A DNA stretch of 64,000 nt. Source: Runella defluvii (GTDB lineage Bacteria > Bacteroidota > Bacteroidia > Cytophagales > Spirosomataceae). The DNA lies in NCBI RefSeq assembly GCF_014195535.1, contig NZ_JACIBY010000002.1, positions 1-64,000 of the forward strand. The letters are read 5' to 3'. The notes under the pieces are model-generated. The model was not told the origin of the DNA. It did no database searches and saw only the letters and a list, made by a program, of their open reading frames with translations. Positions 23,988 to 32,481 of the stretch are shown one piece after another. Position 1 is the first letter of the stretch; the number at the start of each line of letters is the position of its first letter. The position numbers were made by a program, and so were the translations under genes.

Positions 23988-24626
23988 TTAAACGGCTACA
24001 ATTTTTTCTTTGAGGGCTTTGGCCACAGCCTCCGTTCCGCACGACACGTGGAGTTTGGTATAAATGTTTTTGAGATGTTTTTTAACGGTATCTAATGAAA
24101 TAAAGCACTCAGCAGCAATCATTTTGTAGCCGTTGCCTTTGATGAGTAATTGTAAAATTTCTTTTTCACGCTCCGACAAATTGTAGTCTGGCGCTGGTTT
24201 TGACGCCTGTCGGAAGTAGTGAAAAATCTTGTTGGCTACTTGAGGACTCATGGGCGAGCCCCCTTCCATTGCTTCTTGCAAAGCAGCCATGAGGCGCGCG
24301 GGAGGCGTATGTTTGAGTAAATATCCATCAGCACCTGCACAAATACACTCAAAAATTTGCTCATCGTCATCAAACACCGTAAACATGATGATTTTGGTGG
24401 CTGGGCGTACTGCTTTGATAGCTTTAAGACCTTCAACCCCACTACGTCCAGGCATATCGATATCCATAATGACCAAATCGGGCTCATGCAAGAGGACTTC
24501 TTCTGCCGCACGCAAGCAGTTTTCAAACGCAGCTTTGACGCTAAAAAACATTCCATCGTTCAAAAGTAATTGGAGCGACTGGCGAAGTTGGTTGTTATCT
24601 TCAAAGATGAGGAGTGAGGTTGCCAT
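23988..24626 (-). CDS. NarL/LuxR-family response regulator
   Basis: A 212-residue two-domain regulator. The N-terminal receiver has the acidic pair in FEDN, the phospho-acceptor Asp55 in LVIMDIDMPG, and a Lys in YLLKHTPP. The C-terminal LuxR-type helix-turn-helix begins LSEREKEILQLLIKGNGYKMIA and ends with LDTVKKHLKNIYTKL. It lies 64 bases downstream of a TPR sensor kinase with a HisKA_3-type dimerisation motif, the normal partner for NarL-type regulators. Its targets are unknown; the neighbouring secreted cassette and sulfatase genes are candidates by position only. Confidence 0.92.
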   Translation of the reverse strand: MATSLLIFEDNNQLRQSLQLLLNDGMFFSVKAAFENCLRAAEEVLLHEPDLVIMDIDMPGRSGVEGLKAIKAVRPATKIIMFTVFDDDEQIFECICAGADGYLLKHTPPARLMAALQEAMEGGSPMSPQVANKIFHYFRQASKPAPDYNLSEREKEILQLLIKGNGYKMIAAECFISLDTVKKHLKNIYTKLHVSCGTEAVAKALKEKIVAV

Positions 24627-24690
24627 TTCACAAAATTAGTGGATGTTAATGGGTTTGTAAAGTACCCTTTTGGGTGATTTTTGTTTGCGG

Positions 24691-26895
24691 TTATACTTCC
24701 ATGGTAAGCTCAATTGAGGTACCTCTGTGCGGTTGAGAAGAAATCATAAACTTACTTTTGAGCAAGTCGGCACGGTGCTGCATGTTGTTAAGGCCATTTC
24801 CTTTACGAATGGTATTCATCTCAAATCCAATTCCATTGTCTTCTATTCGCAAATGCAACACATTTCCTATCACGGCAAGCTTTATCTGCGCCTTGGTGGC
24901 CTTTGAATATTTCACTAAATTGTTGATGGCCTCTTTATATACCAAATAAAAGTCTCGCCGCTTGTCCATCGGAAGTTTAAAGTGACTCACGTCTTCTGGG
25001 AATTCCAATTGGTAAAGAATCGAAGCTCCATCGAGCATATCAGCGGCGTAGCGGCGCATCCGAACCAACAAGTTTTGAATATCGTCATATTGTGGATTAA
25101 TGTTCCACACAATATCTCCCAAACTTTCGCTGATTTGTTGGATACTTTCCCCTGCTTGCTGAAGGTATTCTTGGGCCTGAGTTGGAACAGAAAGTGTACG
25201 TTTGGTTAGTTCATTTAAAATATTAACGTTGGTCAGTGATGAGCCTATTTCATCATGCAAGTCTTTTGAAATGGTGTTTCTGACGGCCAGAAGCGCTTCT
25301 TTTTCTTGGAGTTTTTTGCGAAGCTGATAACGGTTAAATAAAATCCAGGCAAGCAACATCGACAGCAGCACCAGCCCTGCTCCCACCATCTGAATCATCT
25401 GTTGGCGTTGAAGCTGCCGTTCTTTCAATTCTTTATCTTTTTGGCTAAGTTCCAATCGCTGACGAGCCAACTGAAGTTCTTGTTCCTTGTTTTTAGTAAT
25501 CAAAAGTTGTTTTTCAAATAACTCCTTTTGTCGAGAAAAAATGGCATCTCGGAGCTTTTGTTGCTGGGTAAGGAGTTGAATTTTATCTTCTTTCCGTTGG
25601 GCTTCCAGTTTATCCCCCACAATAATCGCCTTTTGTTTTTCTATTTCTAGCTGACGAATGAGTTTTTCGGTATTCAGCTTGGCTATTTCAAAATCCTTCC
25701 GTTCCGATTCATATTTTACCTGCAAATCTGAAATATTCTTTTTTAACTGTATGCCCTCTAAGCTATCTTTTAGTGCGTGGTATTGGGCCGAATGTAGGTA
25801 CGCATTTTTAAAATCGTTGACCTTGGCAAAGTAGGAAGACTGGCTCAAATATACATCGCGCAAAATATCTTTTCGTTGAAGCGAATCAGCCAATCGCTCA
25901 GCCTCTCTATAATACCGAACCATCTGATCATTATGCTGCATTTTTGCGCAAATTTCGGCAGCAATACGGCTTTTAGCCGCCGCACTAGCCAAGTCGTTGG
26001 TAGCTCGGCTTAAAGCAATCGACTGCTCAATCGCCTCTAGCGCTTCTGGGTATTTTTGCTGACGTTCAAGCAACAAGGCCAAATTTTGGTATGCTTGCAC
26101 TAGGTGCTTTTTTTGCCCATTGATAGTTGCATATTTGACAGATTTTTGACGATAAACTGTCGCCGAATCTAGCTGGTTGTAAGCTGAATACATGGTACTC
26201 AAGTTACCTGTTACCGTAGCCAAACCCAAAACATTGTTATTTTTTGCGTGAACTCGCAAGGCTTCTTTGGCGTACTTGATAGCCTCCTCTTTGTTCTCAA
26301 GTCGATAGAAAGCATTGGCAAGATTGCCTGCCGAATTAGCCCAGCCATGCAAATCCCCGAGCTGTTCGTGCAGTTTCATGGCTTTAAAGTACCAATTTGC
26401 TTCTTGTTCGCGCTGGTTTTGTTTTCCTGCCAATACCCCCAAATCATTGTACAATACCGCCGTATAGTTCGAAGTTTGTTTGTCAAAATAAGTAGTAAGC
26501 GCCTTTTGAAAAAACTGTTCTGCTACGGGTAAATCATTGTTATACATCCAATATTTACCCTGTTGTAACTCTGCCAATGCAAGCATGAAGGGGTCATTGA
26601 GTTGTGTGGCTATGCGGGTTCCTATCTGCCAATATTGCCGCACATCGGTATTGGGCGTGTGTTCTACCAATAAAAAAGCGATTTTTAAATTAGCCCAACC
26701 TTCACCGCGCAACATCGCTGTTTGTTGGCTCAAAGACAACGCCTGCTTTGCCAAAAGTAATGCTTGAGACACCTCCTCAGCCGCGTCTGCGGCATTGAGT
26801 AATCCATAAATATTGAGCGAATCTGCTTTGGTATAGCGCTGTGCATTTAGTACCAATGAAAATGTAAGCCACCAAGACAACCAAAGGTATTTCAT
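24691..26895 (-). CDS. TPR-containing sensor histidine kinase (NarX/DesK type)
   Basis: Start at ATG 26895 gives a signal sequence (MKYLWLSWWLTFSLVLNAQ) and 734 residues. The periplasmic part is a run of TPR-like helical repeats (roughly residues 25-380; e.g. TVTGNLSTMYSAYNQLDSAT), followed by a long charged coiled coil, one membrane helix (AGLVLLSMLLAWILF), a HisKA_3-type motif with the phospho-acceptor His in ISKDLHDEIGSSL, and a HATPase domain (EAINNLVKYS, IEDNGIGFE, GNGLNNMQHRA). It should phosphorylate the response regulator encoded next. The promoter at 26926-26955 gives a 24-base leader and supports this start rather than the upstream open frame. Confidence 0.9.
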   Translation of the reverse strand: MKYLWLSWWLTFSLVLNAQRYTKADSLNIYGLLNAADAAEEVSQALLLAKQALSLSQQTAMLRGEGWANLKIAFLLVEHTPNTDVRQYWQIGTRIATQLNDPFMLALAELQQGKYWMYNNDLPVAEQFFQKALTTYFDKQTSNYTAVLYNDLGVLAGKQNQREQEANWYFKAMKLHEQLGDLHGWANSAGNLANAFYRLENKEEAIKYAKEALRVHAKNNNVLGLATVTGNLSTMYSAYNQLDSATVYRQKSVKYATINGQKKHLVQAYQNLALLLERQQKYPEALEAIEQSIALSRATNDLASAAAKSRIAAEICAKMQHNDQMVRYYREAERLADSLQRKDILRDVYLSQSSYFAKVNDFKNAYLHSAQYHALKDSLEGIQLKKNISDLQVKYESERKDFEIAKLNTEKLIRQLEIEKQKAIIVGDKLEAQRKEDKIQLLTQQQKLRDAIFSRQKELFEKQLLITKNKEQELQLARQRLELSQKDKELKERQLQRQQMIQMVGAGLVLLSMLLAWILFNRYQLRKKLQEKEALLAVRNTISKDLHDEIGSSLTNVNILNELTKRTLSVPTQAQEYLQQAGESIQQISESLGDIVWNINPQYDDIQNLLVRMRRYAADMLDGASILYQLEFPEDVSHFKLPMDKRRDFYLVYKEAINNLVKYSKATKAQIKLAVIGNVLHLRIEDNGIGFEMNTIRKGNGLNNMQHRADLLKSKFMISSQPHRGTSIELTMEV

Positions 26896-26925
26896 AGGAG
26901 AAGGGGCTTTACCATGAGCTCTAAA

Positions 26926-26955
26926 CAAAGTTAACAAAAATCCATGCATGTTCAA
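26926..26955 (-). promoter_or_regulatory. Bacteroidota-type promoter of the TPR kinase operon
   Basis: On the minus strand TTG (26955-26953), 19-base spacer, TAACTTTG (26933-26926): an exact match to TTG / TAnnTTTG. Predicted transcript start near 26919. The double hairpin repeat at 26964 lies immediately upstream of the -33 element. Confidence 0.65.
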
Positions 26956-26963
26956 CACTTAAC

Positions 26964-27008
26964 GAGGTTTTGAGAAACCTCGGTTTTCGGTTAGGAGTAA
27001 CCGAAAAC
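26964..27008. repeat. Double hairpin, second copy
   Basis: GAGGTTT-TGAG-AAACCTC (26964-26981) and GTTTTCGGTTA-GGAG-TAACCGAAAAC (26983-27008). Together with flanks it is identical over about 55 bases to the copy at 21474-21527. It sits between the end of a sulfatase gene and the TPR kinase promoter. Confidence 0.85.
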
Positions 27009-27034
27009 ACTTGCTTTGGGTAGCCGAAAACACC

Positions 27035-28480
27035 TTACAGCCGGTTTTCACCTTTCCAAGCTGTAATGGAATTTCGAAAGGGTTTCTCCGAATCATAATT
27101 GGGGTTAGGCGACGGAAATCTTGCCCCCGTCTCCGACTGCCAACGCTGGAGTTTTTTTCGTAATTGCGCTGCCAATTGGGGTTTTTCAGTCACAAGGTTA
27201 TGCTGCTCCGATACGTCGTCACGAACGTTGTACAACTCCCAACGGTTTTCGCCCAAAAACTCAATCAATTTGTAGTCTCCTGCCATCACTGCCCCCGTAG
27301 GCGGGCGTTGCGGCGTATGATAATGGGGATAATGCCAGTACAATGTGCGCGTTTCTTTGGGAGATTTCCCTTTCAATGTCGGTACAAAACTCCGTCCATC
27401 CACGTCTTTTTTCTTCGCCAATTGCGCCAATTCGAGGAGCGTAGGCACATAATCAATACTAGCGACCACGTCTTGCGGCGTAGAACGCGGCTGAGTTACG
27501 GCAGGATAACGCACCAGCAACGGTACTCGAATCCCGCCTTCGTAATAAAAGCCTTTTCCTTCGCGCAGGGGTGCATTTCCATCGACCTCCACCAGCCCAC
27601 CGTTGTCCGACGTAAACACCACAATTGTATTGTCGCGCATTCCCAACTCATCTAATTTTTTTAAGATTCGGCCTACACTTTCGTCCAAACTCTGAATCAT
27701 GGCGGCATAGATGGGATTTGGCTTGCTGACTCCCAATGTCTTTTTCTTTTCCTCGTATTTTTTGACGTAATCGGGTTTCCCTTGCAGCGGGGTGTGTACT
27801 TGGTAGTAGCTCATATTGAGAAAAAACGGCTGTGGATTATTGGCGTGTTTTTCAATCAACTTCAGCGCATGGTCCGTCAAAAAATCGGTAAGATAATCGC
27901 CTTCTTTTCCACCTTCGGGAAGGAATTTGACGGAATAATCGGCGTTAGGCGTTACGTTTTTGTAGGGATAAAAATACGACCCAGGCTGCCCTTTTGAATG
28001 TCCTCCAATATTGACATCAAAACCCCGATTGTGCGGCCAAAACTCCTCGGTTTCTCCCAAATGCCACTTGCCAACGTGGTAGGTGGCGTATCCGTTTTTA
28101 TGTAATAGTTCGGGCAAAATCTCTTCTTCTTTCGGCAATTCGTAACGCATTTTGGCCGTCTGAAACTTGGCATAAGGATACACCACCCCAGGAATCCAAT
28201 CGGTGATTTGGAGGCGGGCGGGGTATTTTCCAGTCATGATGGACGCCCTCGTAGGCGAGCAAACCGCACAAGCAGCATAGGCTCGCTGAAACTGCGCTCC
28301 CTCGGCCGCCAACTGATTGAGATTGGGGGTTTCGTGAAACGTATTGCCGTAACATCCCAAATCGGCCCAACCGAGGTCGTCGGCCAACATAAAAACAATA
28401 TTGGGCGCCTTACGTGGTGCTTGAAACGCGCACAAGGCCAGTAGCGAAAGGGCAATGCTTACCAAAAATAGCTTTTTCAT
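27035..28480 (-). CDS. Secreted type I sulfatase
   Basis: A 481-residue alkaline-phosphatase-superfamily sulfatase with signal sequence (MKKLFLVSIALSLLALCAF). The metal-binding start NIVFMLADDLGWADLGCYG is followed by the formylglycine motif CSPTRAS (Cys to be converted), KWHLGE, and the second metal site FTSDNGG. The C-terminus has the usual HYPHYHTPQRPP and ENRWELYNVRDD stretch of exo-acting S1 sulfatases. It removes sulfate esters from sugars, probably in the periplasm, and needs an anaerobic-type or FGE maturase encoded elsewhere. The substrate class cannot be read from the sequence with confidence. It is divergent from the neighbouring GHL6-like gene. Confidence 0.92.
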   Translation of the reverse strand: MKKLFLVSIALSLLALCAFQAPRKAPNIVFMLADDLGWADLGCYGNTFHETPNLNQLAAEGAQFQRAYAACAVCSPTRASIMTGKYPARLQITDWIPGVVYPYAKFQTAKMRYELPKEEEILPELLHKNGYATYHVGKWHLGETEEFWPHNRGFDVNIGGHSKGQPGSYFYPYKNVTPNADYSVKFLPEGGKEGDYLTDFLTDHALKLIEKHANNPQPFFLNMSYYQVHTPLQGKPDYVKKYEEKKKTLGVSKPNPIYAAMIQSLDESVGRILKKLDELGMRDNTIVVFTSDNGGLVEVDGNAPLREGKGFYYEGGIRVPLLVRYPAVTQPRSTPQDVVASIDYVPTLLELAQLAKKKDVDGRSFVPTLKGKSPKETRTLYWHYPHYHTPQRPPTGAVMAGDYKLIEFLGENRWELYNVRDDVSEQHNLVTEKPQLAAQLRKKLQRWQSETGARFPSPNPNYDSEKPFRNSITAWKGENRL

Positions 28481-28502
28481 AAATAGTTTGTAAAAACGAC
28501 TA

Positions 28503-28617
28503 GGTCAGACGACAGTCAGACCGATATAAGATGACCGAGCTCATAAAGCGGTCTGATTATCATCTGACCGATAAACAACGCAATGGGCTATAACGCGGTC
28601 TGACTATCGTCTGACCG
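28503..28617. repeat. CGGTCtGAY palindrome cluster
   Basis: Three related hairpins in the intergenic space between divergent sulfatase and glycosidase genes: 28503-28523 (GGTCAGAC-GACA-GTCAGACC, reverse orientation), 28549-28570 (CGGTCTGAT-TATC-ATCTGACCG) and 28596-28617 (CGGTCTGAC-TATC-GTCTGACCG). All keep one T:T or A:A mismatch at the same place and show the GAT/ATC versus GAC/GTC compensatory change. Confidence 0.8.
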
Positions 28618-28699
28618 AATGCAGAATGCAATACATAAGCAAGAGTTAGGTAAACGTTACCCATAAAATGCTTTGAGAAATGATTAACCCCTCCTTTCA

Positions 28700-30817
28700 A
28701 TGTTAAAATCAGTTACGTTTTGCCTGTTTTTTAGTTTGTGTAGTTGCCTGAGCTTTGCACAAAAAGCGAGCACATGGCCTGCCGATTTGCCTTGGTGGAA
28801 GCGCAATAACCTGCGCGTCATCCAAACCAACCTACCTGCTTACGAAGCCGCTACCCTCAATGCCGACTCACTGCTGAAAGATTTGGAAGCTTGTTCCGCC
28901 AATACACTACTTATCAATGCGGGTGGAATTATGGCGTTTTACCCCACCAAACTACCTTTCCATTACACCAACCCCTACATGAAGGGCAACATGCTAGGCG
29001 ACGTTGTTGCCCGTTGTCATCAAAAAGGCATCAAGGTCATTGTTCGGTTTGATTTTAGTCGCGTTCACGAAAGCATTTTCAAAGCCCATCCCGACTGGTG
29101 CTATATTTCTCCCAAAGGCGAACGAATCATCAATACAGATATGTACGTGGTGTCCATCAATGCGCCTTACGTTCAGGAATGTGCTTTTAAAATCATCGAA
29201 GAGGTCATCGACAACTACCCCATCGACGGTATTTTTCTGAACATGCCAGGGTACCAAGTCAATAATCCGTACGAAGGCAAATACCACGGCATTGACCAAA
29301 ACGAAGCGGATAAAAAGCGATTTGCGCAATACAGTAATGGCCTGTCGCTGCCCGTCGAGGAAAACAAAGCCGACCCCGTTTTTCAAAAATACCTCGCTTT
29401 CAAAAAATTCACGGTCGAAGATTGGTCGGAGCGGTTGCATACATTGGTAAAGTCGAAAAACGAGCAAATCGCCATTTGCACCTACATGGATCGTTTCGTG
29501 GACATCATTCGGCACGAGTCGCAAACCAACAGCTTGCCGTACTGGCCTTACTCAGCCTCCGACAACGTGGGCAATGCCATCAATTCGTTTCCCAACCACA
29601 TCATTAGCAACAGTAGTATTCAGCAAATCTCGTTTCAGTCGCGCTACAACGCCGTGGAACCCGAGGAAGTATCCATTCGTTTGTACGAAAACATTGCCAA
29701 TGGCTCTGGCCTCGACATCAGCATGATGGGCGACATGCGCGGCTACGAGGATGAGCGCAATTACGGAGTCATCAAAAAAATATACGCCCACCACAAAAAA
29801 TACGAGCCTTATTTCGGAAACTATAAATCGGTGGCCAAAATAGCTGTGGTAGCCCCAGGCGCATGGCCCAGCGGCAATCCCATGCAAGAATACCGTGGCA
29901 TTCAGCTCATGTTACGCGAAGCACATTTGCCTTTTGACATTATTGAAGACGCTCAAATTGAGCATTTAGCCGCCAAAATAAAGGGTTACAAAGTGGTGAT
30001 TTTACCTGACATTACGTATTTGAGCAAAACCGCCATTGAGGCATTGAAAGAAGCAGTCAAACAGGGAGTTCAGCTCATTGCCACCAATCAAACGATGTTT
30101 GATAACCCAGCGGCTTTGCAAGAATTGTTTGGCGCAAAAATCATCAACAAAGACCACGAAGGCAGCGGCTTTTACCTTGCACCCGACAACAAAGAGGTTT
30201 TCAAACGTTTTGCCCAACAAAAAATGGTGTTTTGGAAATTTAACTTGGGACTGTACGACTTCTCGGGCACCGACCAACGACTATTACCTATTCTTTCCAA
30301 AGGCCGCCCTGGCCCGCCCGAAATCATTGGTGGTCACGACCCGACGGGGTATTTTGCGATGGGGATGAAACAACATGCACGGAGCAAAGCAGTGCTATTG
30401 CCCATCAACCTCGGTAAGCTTTATTACTTACATGGGTACGAAGAACACAAAAACATTCTCCTCGATGCCCTCAACCTCGTTTATCCCGAAGCAGGTGAAT
30501 TAATACAAACCAATGCCCACGAACGCGTAGAGGTGATTTTGAAAGAATATACCAAAAACATACCCGGAAACAGAAATAAATCTGTTTCCGATGGCCTGAT
30601 TTTGCACTTGGTGAATATTACTGGTTTTAGTGGAAATACGTATTTTGCTCCTCTGCCCATTGCTAACCTGAGTTTTCGGATTCAAACGCCGTTCAAACCT
30701 TCCAAGGTTTTTTCGATGGTAAACAAAGAACCCGTGGTGTATTCGTGGAAAAACGGGGTGCTCGAATTGAAGCTTTCTAAGTTGGCAGATTTTGAAGGAA
30801 TTGTGATTGATAAGTAG
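28700..30817 (+). CDS. Secreted putative glycoside hydrolase (GHL6-like, with GATase-like trimerisation domain)
   Basis: A 705-residue protein with a signal peptide (cleavage near LSFAQ). Residues about 30-330 look like a TIM barrel of the GHL6/GH42-like kind: NTLLINAGGIMAFYPTKLPF, KGIKVIVRFDFSR and DGIFLNMPGY lie on successive strands. The part from about 370 (AKIAVVAPGAWPSG, YKVVILPDITYLS, GVQLIATNQT) resembles the class I glutamine-amidotransferase-like trimerisation domain of GH42 beta-galactosidases. The C-terminal about 100 residues are beta-rich. Catalytic acids are not certain. It precedes a sulfatase gene on the same strand (83-base spacer) in a glycan-degradation region. Assignment to a numbered GH family is tentative. 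Confidence 0.7.
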   Translation: MLKSVTFCLFFSLCSCLSFAQKASTWPADLPWWKRNNLRVIQTNLPAYEAATLNADSLLKDLEACSANTLLINAGGIMAFYPTKLPFHYTNPYMKGNMLGDVVARCHQKGIKVIVRFDFSRVHESIFKAHPDWCYISPKGERIINTDMYVVSINAPYVQECAFKIIEEVIDNYPIDGIFLNMPGYQVNNPYEGKYHGIDQNEADKKRFAQYSNGLSLPVEENKADPVFQKYLAFKKFTVEDWSERLHTLVKSKNEQIAICTYMDRFVDIIRHESQTNSLPYWPYSASDNVGNAINSFPNHIISNSSIQQISFQSRYNAVEPEEVSIRLYENIANGSGLDISMMGDMRGYEDERNYGVIKKIYAHHKKYEPYFGNYKSVAKIAVVAPGAWPSGNPMQEYRGIQLMLREAHLPFDIIEDAQIEHLAAKIKGYKVVILPDITYLSKTAIEALKEAVKQGVQLIATNQTMFDNPAALQELFGAKIINKDHEGSGFYLAPDNKEVFKRFAQQKMVFWKFNLGLYDFSGTDQRLLPILSKGRPGPPEIIGGHDPTGYFAMGMKQHARSKAVLLPINLGKLYYLHGYEEHKNILLDALNLVYPEAGELIQTNAHERVEVILKEYTKNIPGNRNKSVSDGLILHLVNITGFSGNTYFAPLPIANLSFRIQTPFKPSKVFSMVNKEPVVYSWKNGVLELKLSKLADFEGIVIDK

Positions 30818-30831
30818 CACGCTCGTGTCAA

Positions 30832-30847
30832 GGGTTGCTCACAACCC
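30832..30847. repeat. GGTTx-NGAG-x'AACC family hairpin (reverse orientation)
   Basis: GGGTTG-CTCA-CAACCC; read on the minus strand the loop is TGAG. It lies just after the stop of the putative glycosidase gene and before the sulfatase gene and is flanked on both sides by GCTCG. Confidence 0.7.
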
Positions 30848-30900
30848 GCTCGAAAGAAACATAGAGCAAACTCGAAACTGTAAACACGAAACTGAAAAAC

Positions 30901-32430
30901 ATGAAAAAAACTTTCCTCACAACCATTGCCTTTGGGCTGACACTCGGCATGGGATTGTTGTCGTTTAAGCCCAAAGATAAACGCCCAAACATCCTGATTC
31001 TGTTTTCGGACGACCACGCCTTGCAAGCCATCAGCGCTTACGGCAGTCCCTACATCAAAACGCCTAACATCGACCGCTTGGCCAAAGAGGGGGCATTGTA
31101 CCAAAATATGTTTTGTACCAACTCCCTCTGCGCCCCTAGCCGTGCTACGCTGCTGACGGGGAAATACAGCCACAAAAACGGCCACCGCGACAACCTCACA
31201 AAGTTTGACGCAGGCCAACCGATGTACCCAAAATACCTCCAAGCCGCTGGTTATCAAACGGGTTGGATTGGCAAATGGCACTTAGAAGCTACCCCTCAAT
31301 ACTTCGATTATTGGTCGGTGTTGCCTGGGCAAGGTGCTTATTACAACCCTGATTTTATCGAAATGGGAGGAAAAACGGTTCGCCAAGAAGGCTACGCTAC
31401 CGATGTCATTACCGAAAAAGCGCTTCATTGGCTCGACCAAGACCGTGACCCTTCGAAGCCATTTTGTTTGGTGATTGGTCACAAATGTCCGCACCGAAAT
31501 TGGCAACCTGACACCACCGATTTGCGGGCTTTTGACCACGTAAAATTCCCCCTTCCTAAGAGTTTTTACGATTCGTACGAAGGACGGATTGCCGCCAAGC
31601 GCCAAGACATGACCGTCACCAAAACCATGCGCTTGAAAGAAGACCTCAAAGTGGACGCGGGCAACGACCCTTTTGTGAAACGCATGAACCCCGCCCAACG
31701 CAAGGCGTGGCTCGCTTACTACGACCAAGTAACCGCCGATTTTAAGAAACAAAACCTGTCGGGACGGGCGCTTGATGAGTGGAAATACCAACGGTACATG
31801 CAAGATTATTTGGGCACCCTCCTTTCGCTCGACCGTAACGTGGGTAAAGTGCTTGATTATTTGGACAAAAAAGGCTTAACCGAAAATACCTTGGTGGTGT
31901 ATTCGTCCGACCAAGGGTTTTATTTGGGCGAACACGGCTGGTTCGACAAGCGATTTATGTACGAAGAATCGCACCACATGCCAATGCTGATTCGGTATCC
32001 AAAACGCCTCAAAGCAGGCACCATCGACCGAGCTATTCATAACAATACCGACTTTGCCCCCACTATTTTACAAGAAGCAGGGCTGAGTGTTCCTACTGAT
32101 ATGCAAGGGCAGTCGTTTTTTAGCAAAAAAGCGCGCAAATCGACCTATTACCACTATTACGAATACCCCGCCGAACACAGCGTTCAAACGCACTTTGGCA
32201 TCCGCACCGACCGCTATAAACTGATTCGCTTTTACAAAGACGGTGAGTTTTGGGAGTTGTACGACCTCCAAAAAGACCCCGAAGAGATGAATAATTTGTA
32301 CGGCAAACCCGCCTATCAGAAGATTCAAAAACAGCTTACGGCCGACCTAAAACAACTCATTCGACAATACGACGATACTGACGCCGCTGCGATTTTGGCC
32401 AAAGACGAGGCAAGTCAATTGTCCAAATAA
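30901..32430 (+). CDS. Secreted type I sulfatase, N-acetylglucosamine-6-sulfatase-like
   Basis: A 509-residue sulfatase with an N-terminal signal sequence (MKKTFLTTIAFGLTLGMGLL). The metal-binding site NILILFSDDHALQAISAYG is followed by the formylglycine motif CAPSRATLLTGKYSHKNG, GKWHL, and the late metal motif YSSDQGFYLGEHGWFDKR. The DDHALQ start and the GEHGWFDKRFMYEE block resemble the heparan/N-acetylglucosamine-6-sulfatase branch (S1_11-like) more than the neighbouring sulfatase at 27035-28480. The C-terminal FWELYDLQKDPEEMNNLYG is typical. It likely desulfates a glycan handled with the adjacent glycosidase. Subfamily placement is by motif memory and should be treated as likely, not proven. 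Confidence 0.9.
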   Translation: MKKTFLTTIAFGLTLGMGLLSFKPKDKRPNILILFSDDHALQAISAYGSPYIKTPNIDRLAKEGALYQNMFCTNSLCAPSRATLLTGKYSHKNGHRDNLTKFDAGQPMYPKYLQAAGYQTGWIGKWHLEATPQYFDYWSVLPGQGAYYNPDFIEMGGKTVRQEGYATDVITEKALHWLDQDRDPSKPFCLVIGHKCPHRNWQPDTTDLRAFDHVKFPLPKSFYDSYEGRIAAKRQDMTVTKTMRLKEDLKVDAGNDPFVKRMNPAQRKAWLAYYDQVTADFKKQNLSGRALDEWKYQRYMQDYLGTLLSLDRNVGKVLDYLDKKGLTENTLVVYSSDQGFYLGEHGWFDKRFMYEESHHMPMLIRYPKRLKAGTIDRAIHNNTDFAPTILQEAGLSVPTDMQGQSFFSKKARKSTYYHYYEYPAEHSVQTHFGIRTDRYKLIRFYKDGEFWELYDLQKDPEEMNNLYGKPAYQKIQKQLTADLKQLIRQYDDTDAAAILAKDEASQLSK

Positions 32431-32445
32431 GCAATGTAATGGTTC

Positions 32446-32478
32446 GCGATAGCACGAGATGTTATTTCGTGCTATCGC
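32446..32478. terminator. Bidirectional terminator hairpin between convergent genes
   Basis: Perfect 12-base stem GCGATAGCACGA (32446-32457) and TCGTGCTATCGC (32467-32478) with a 9-base loop, between the sulfatase (plus) and a TonB receptor (minus) that converge here. The T-run on the plus side is short (CCCTTTA). Confidence 0.7.
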
Positions 32479-32481
32479 CCT

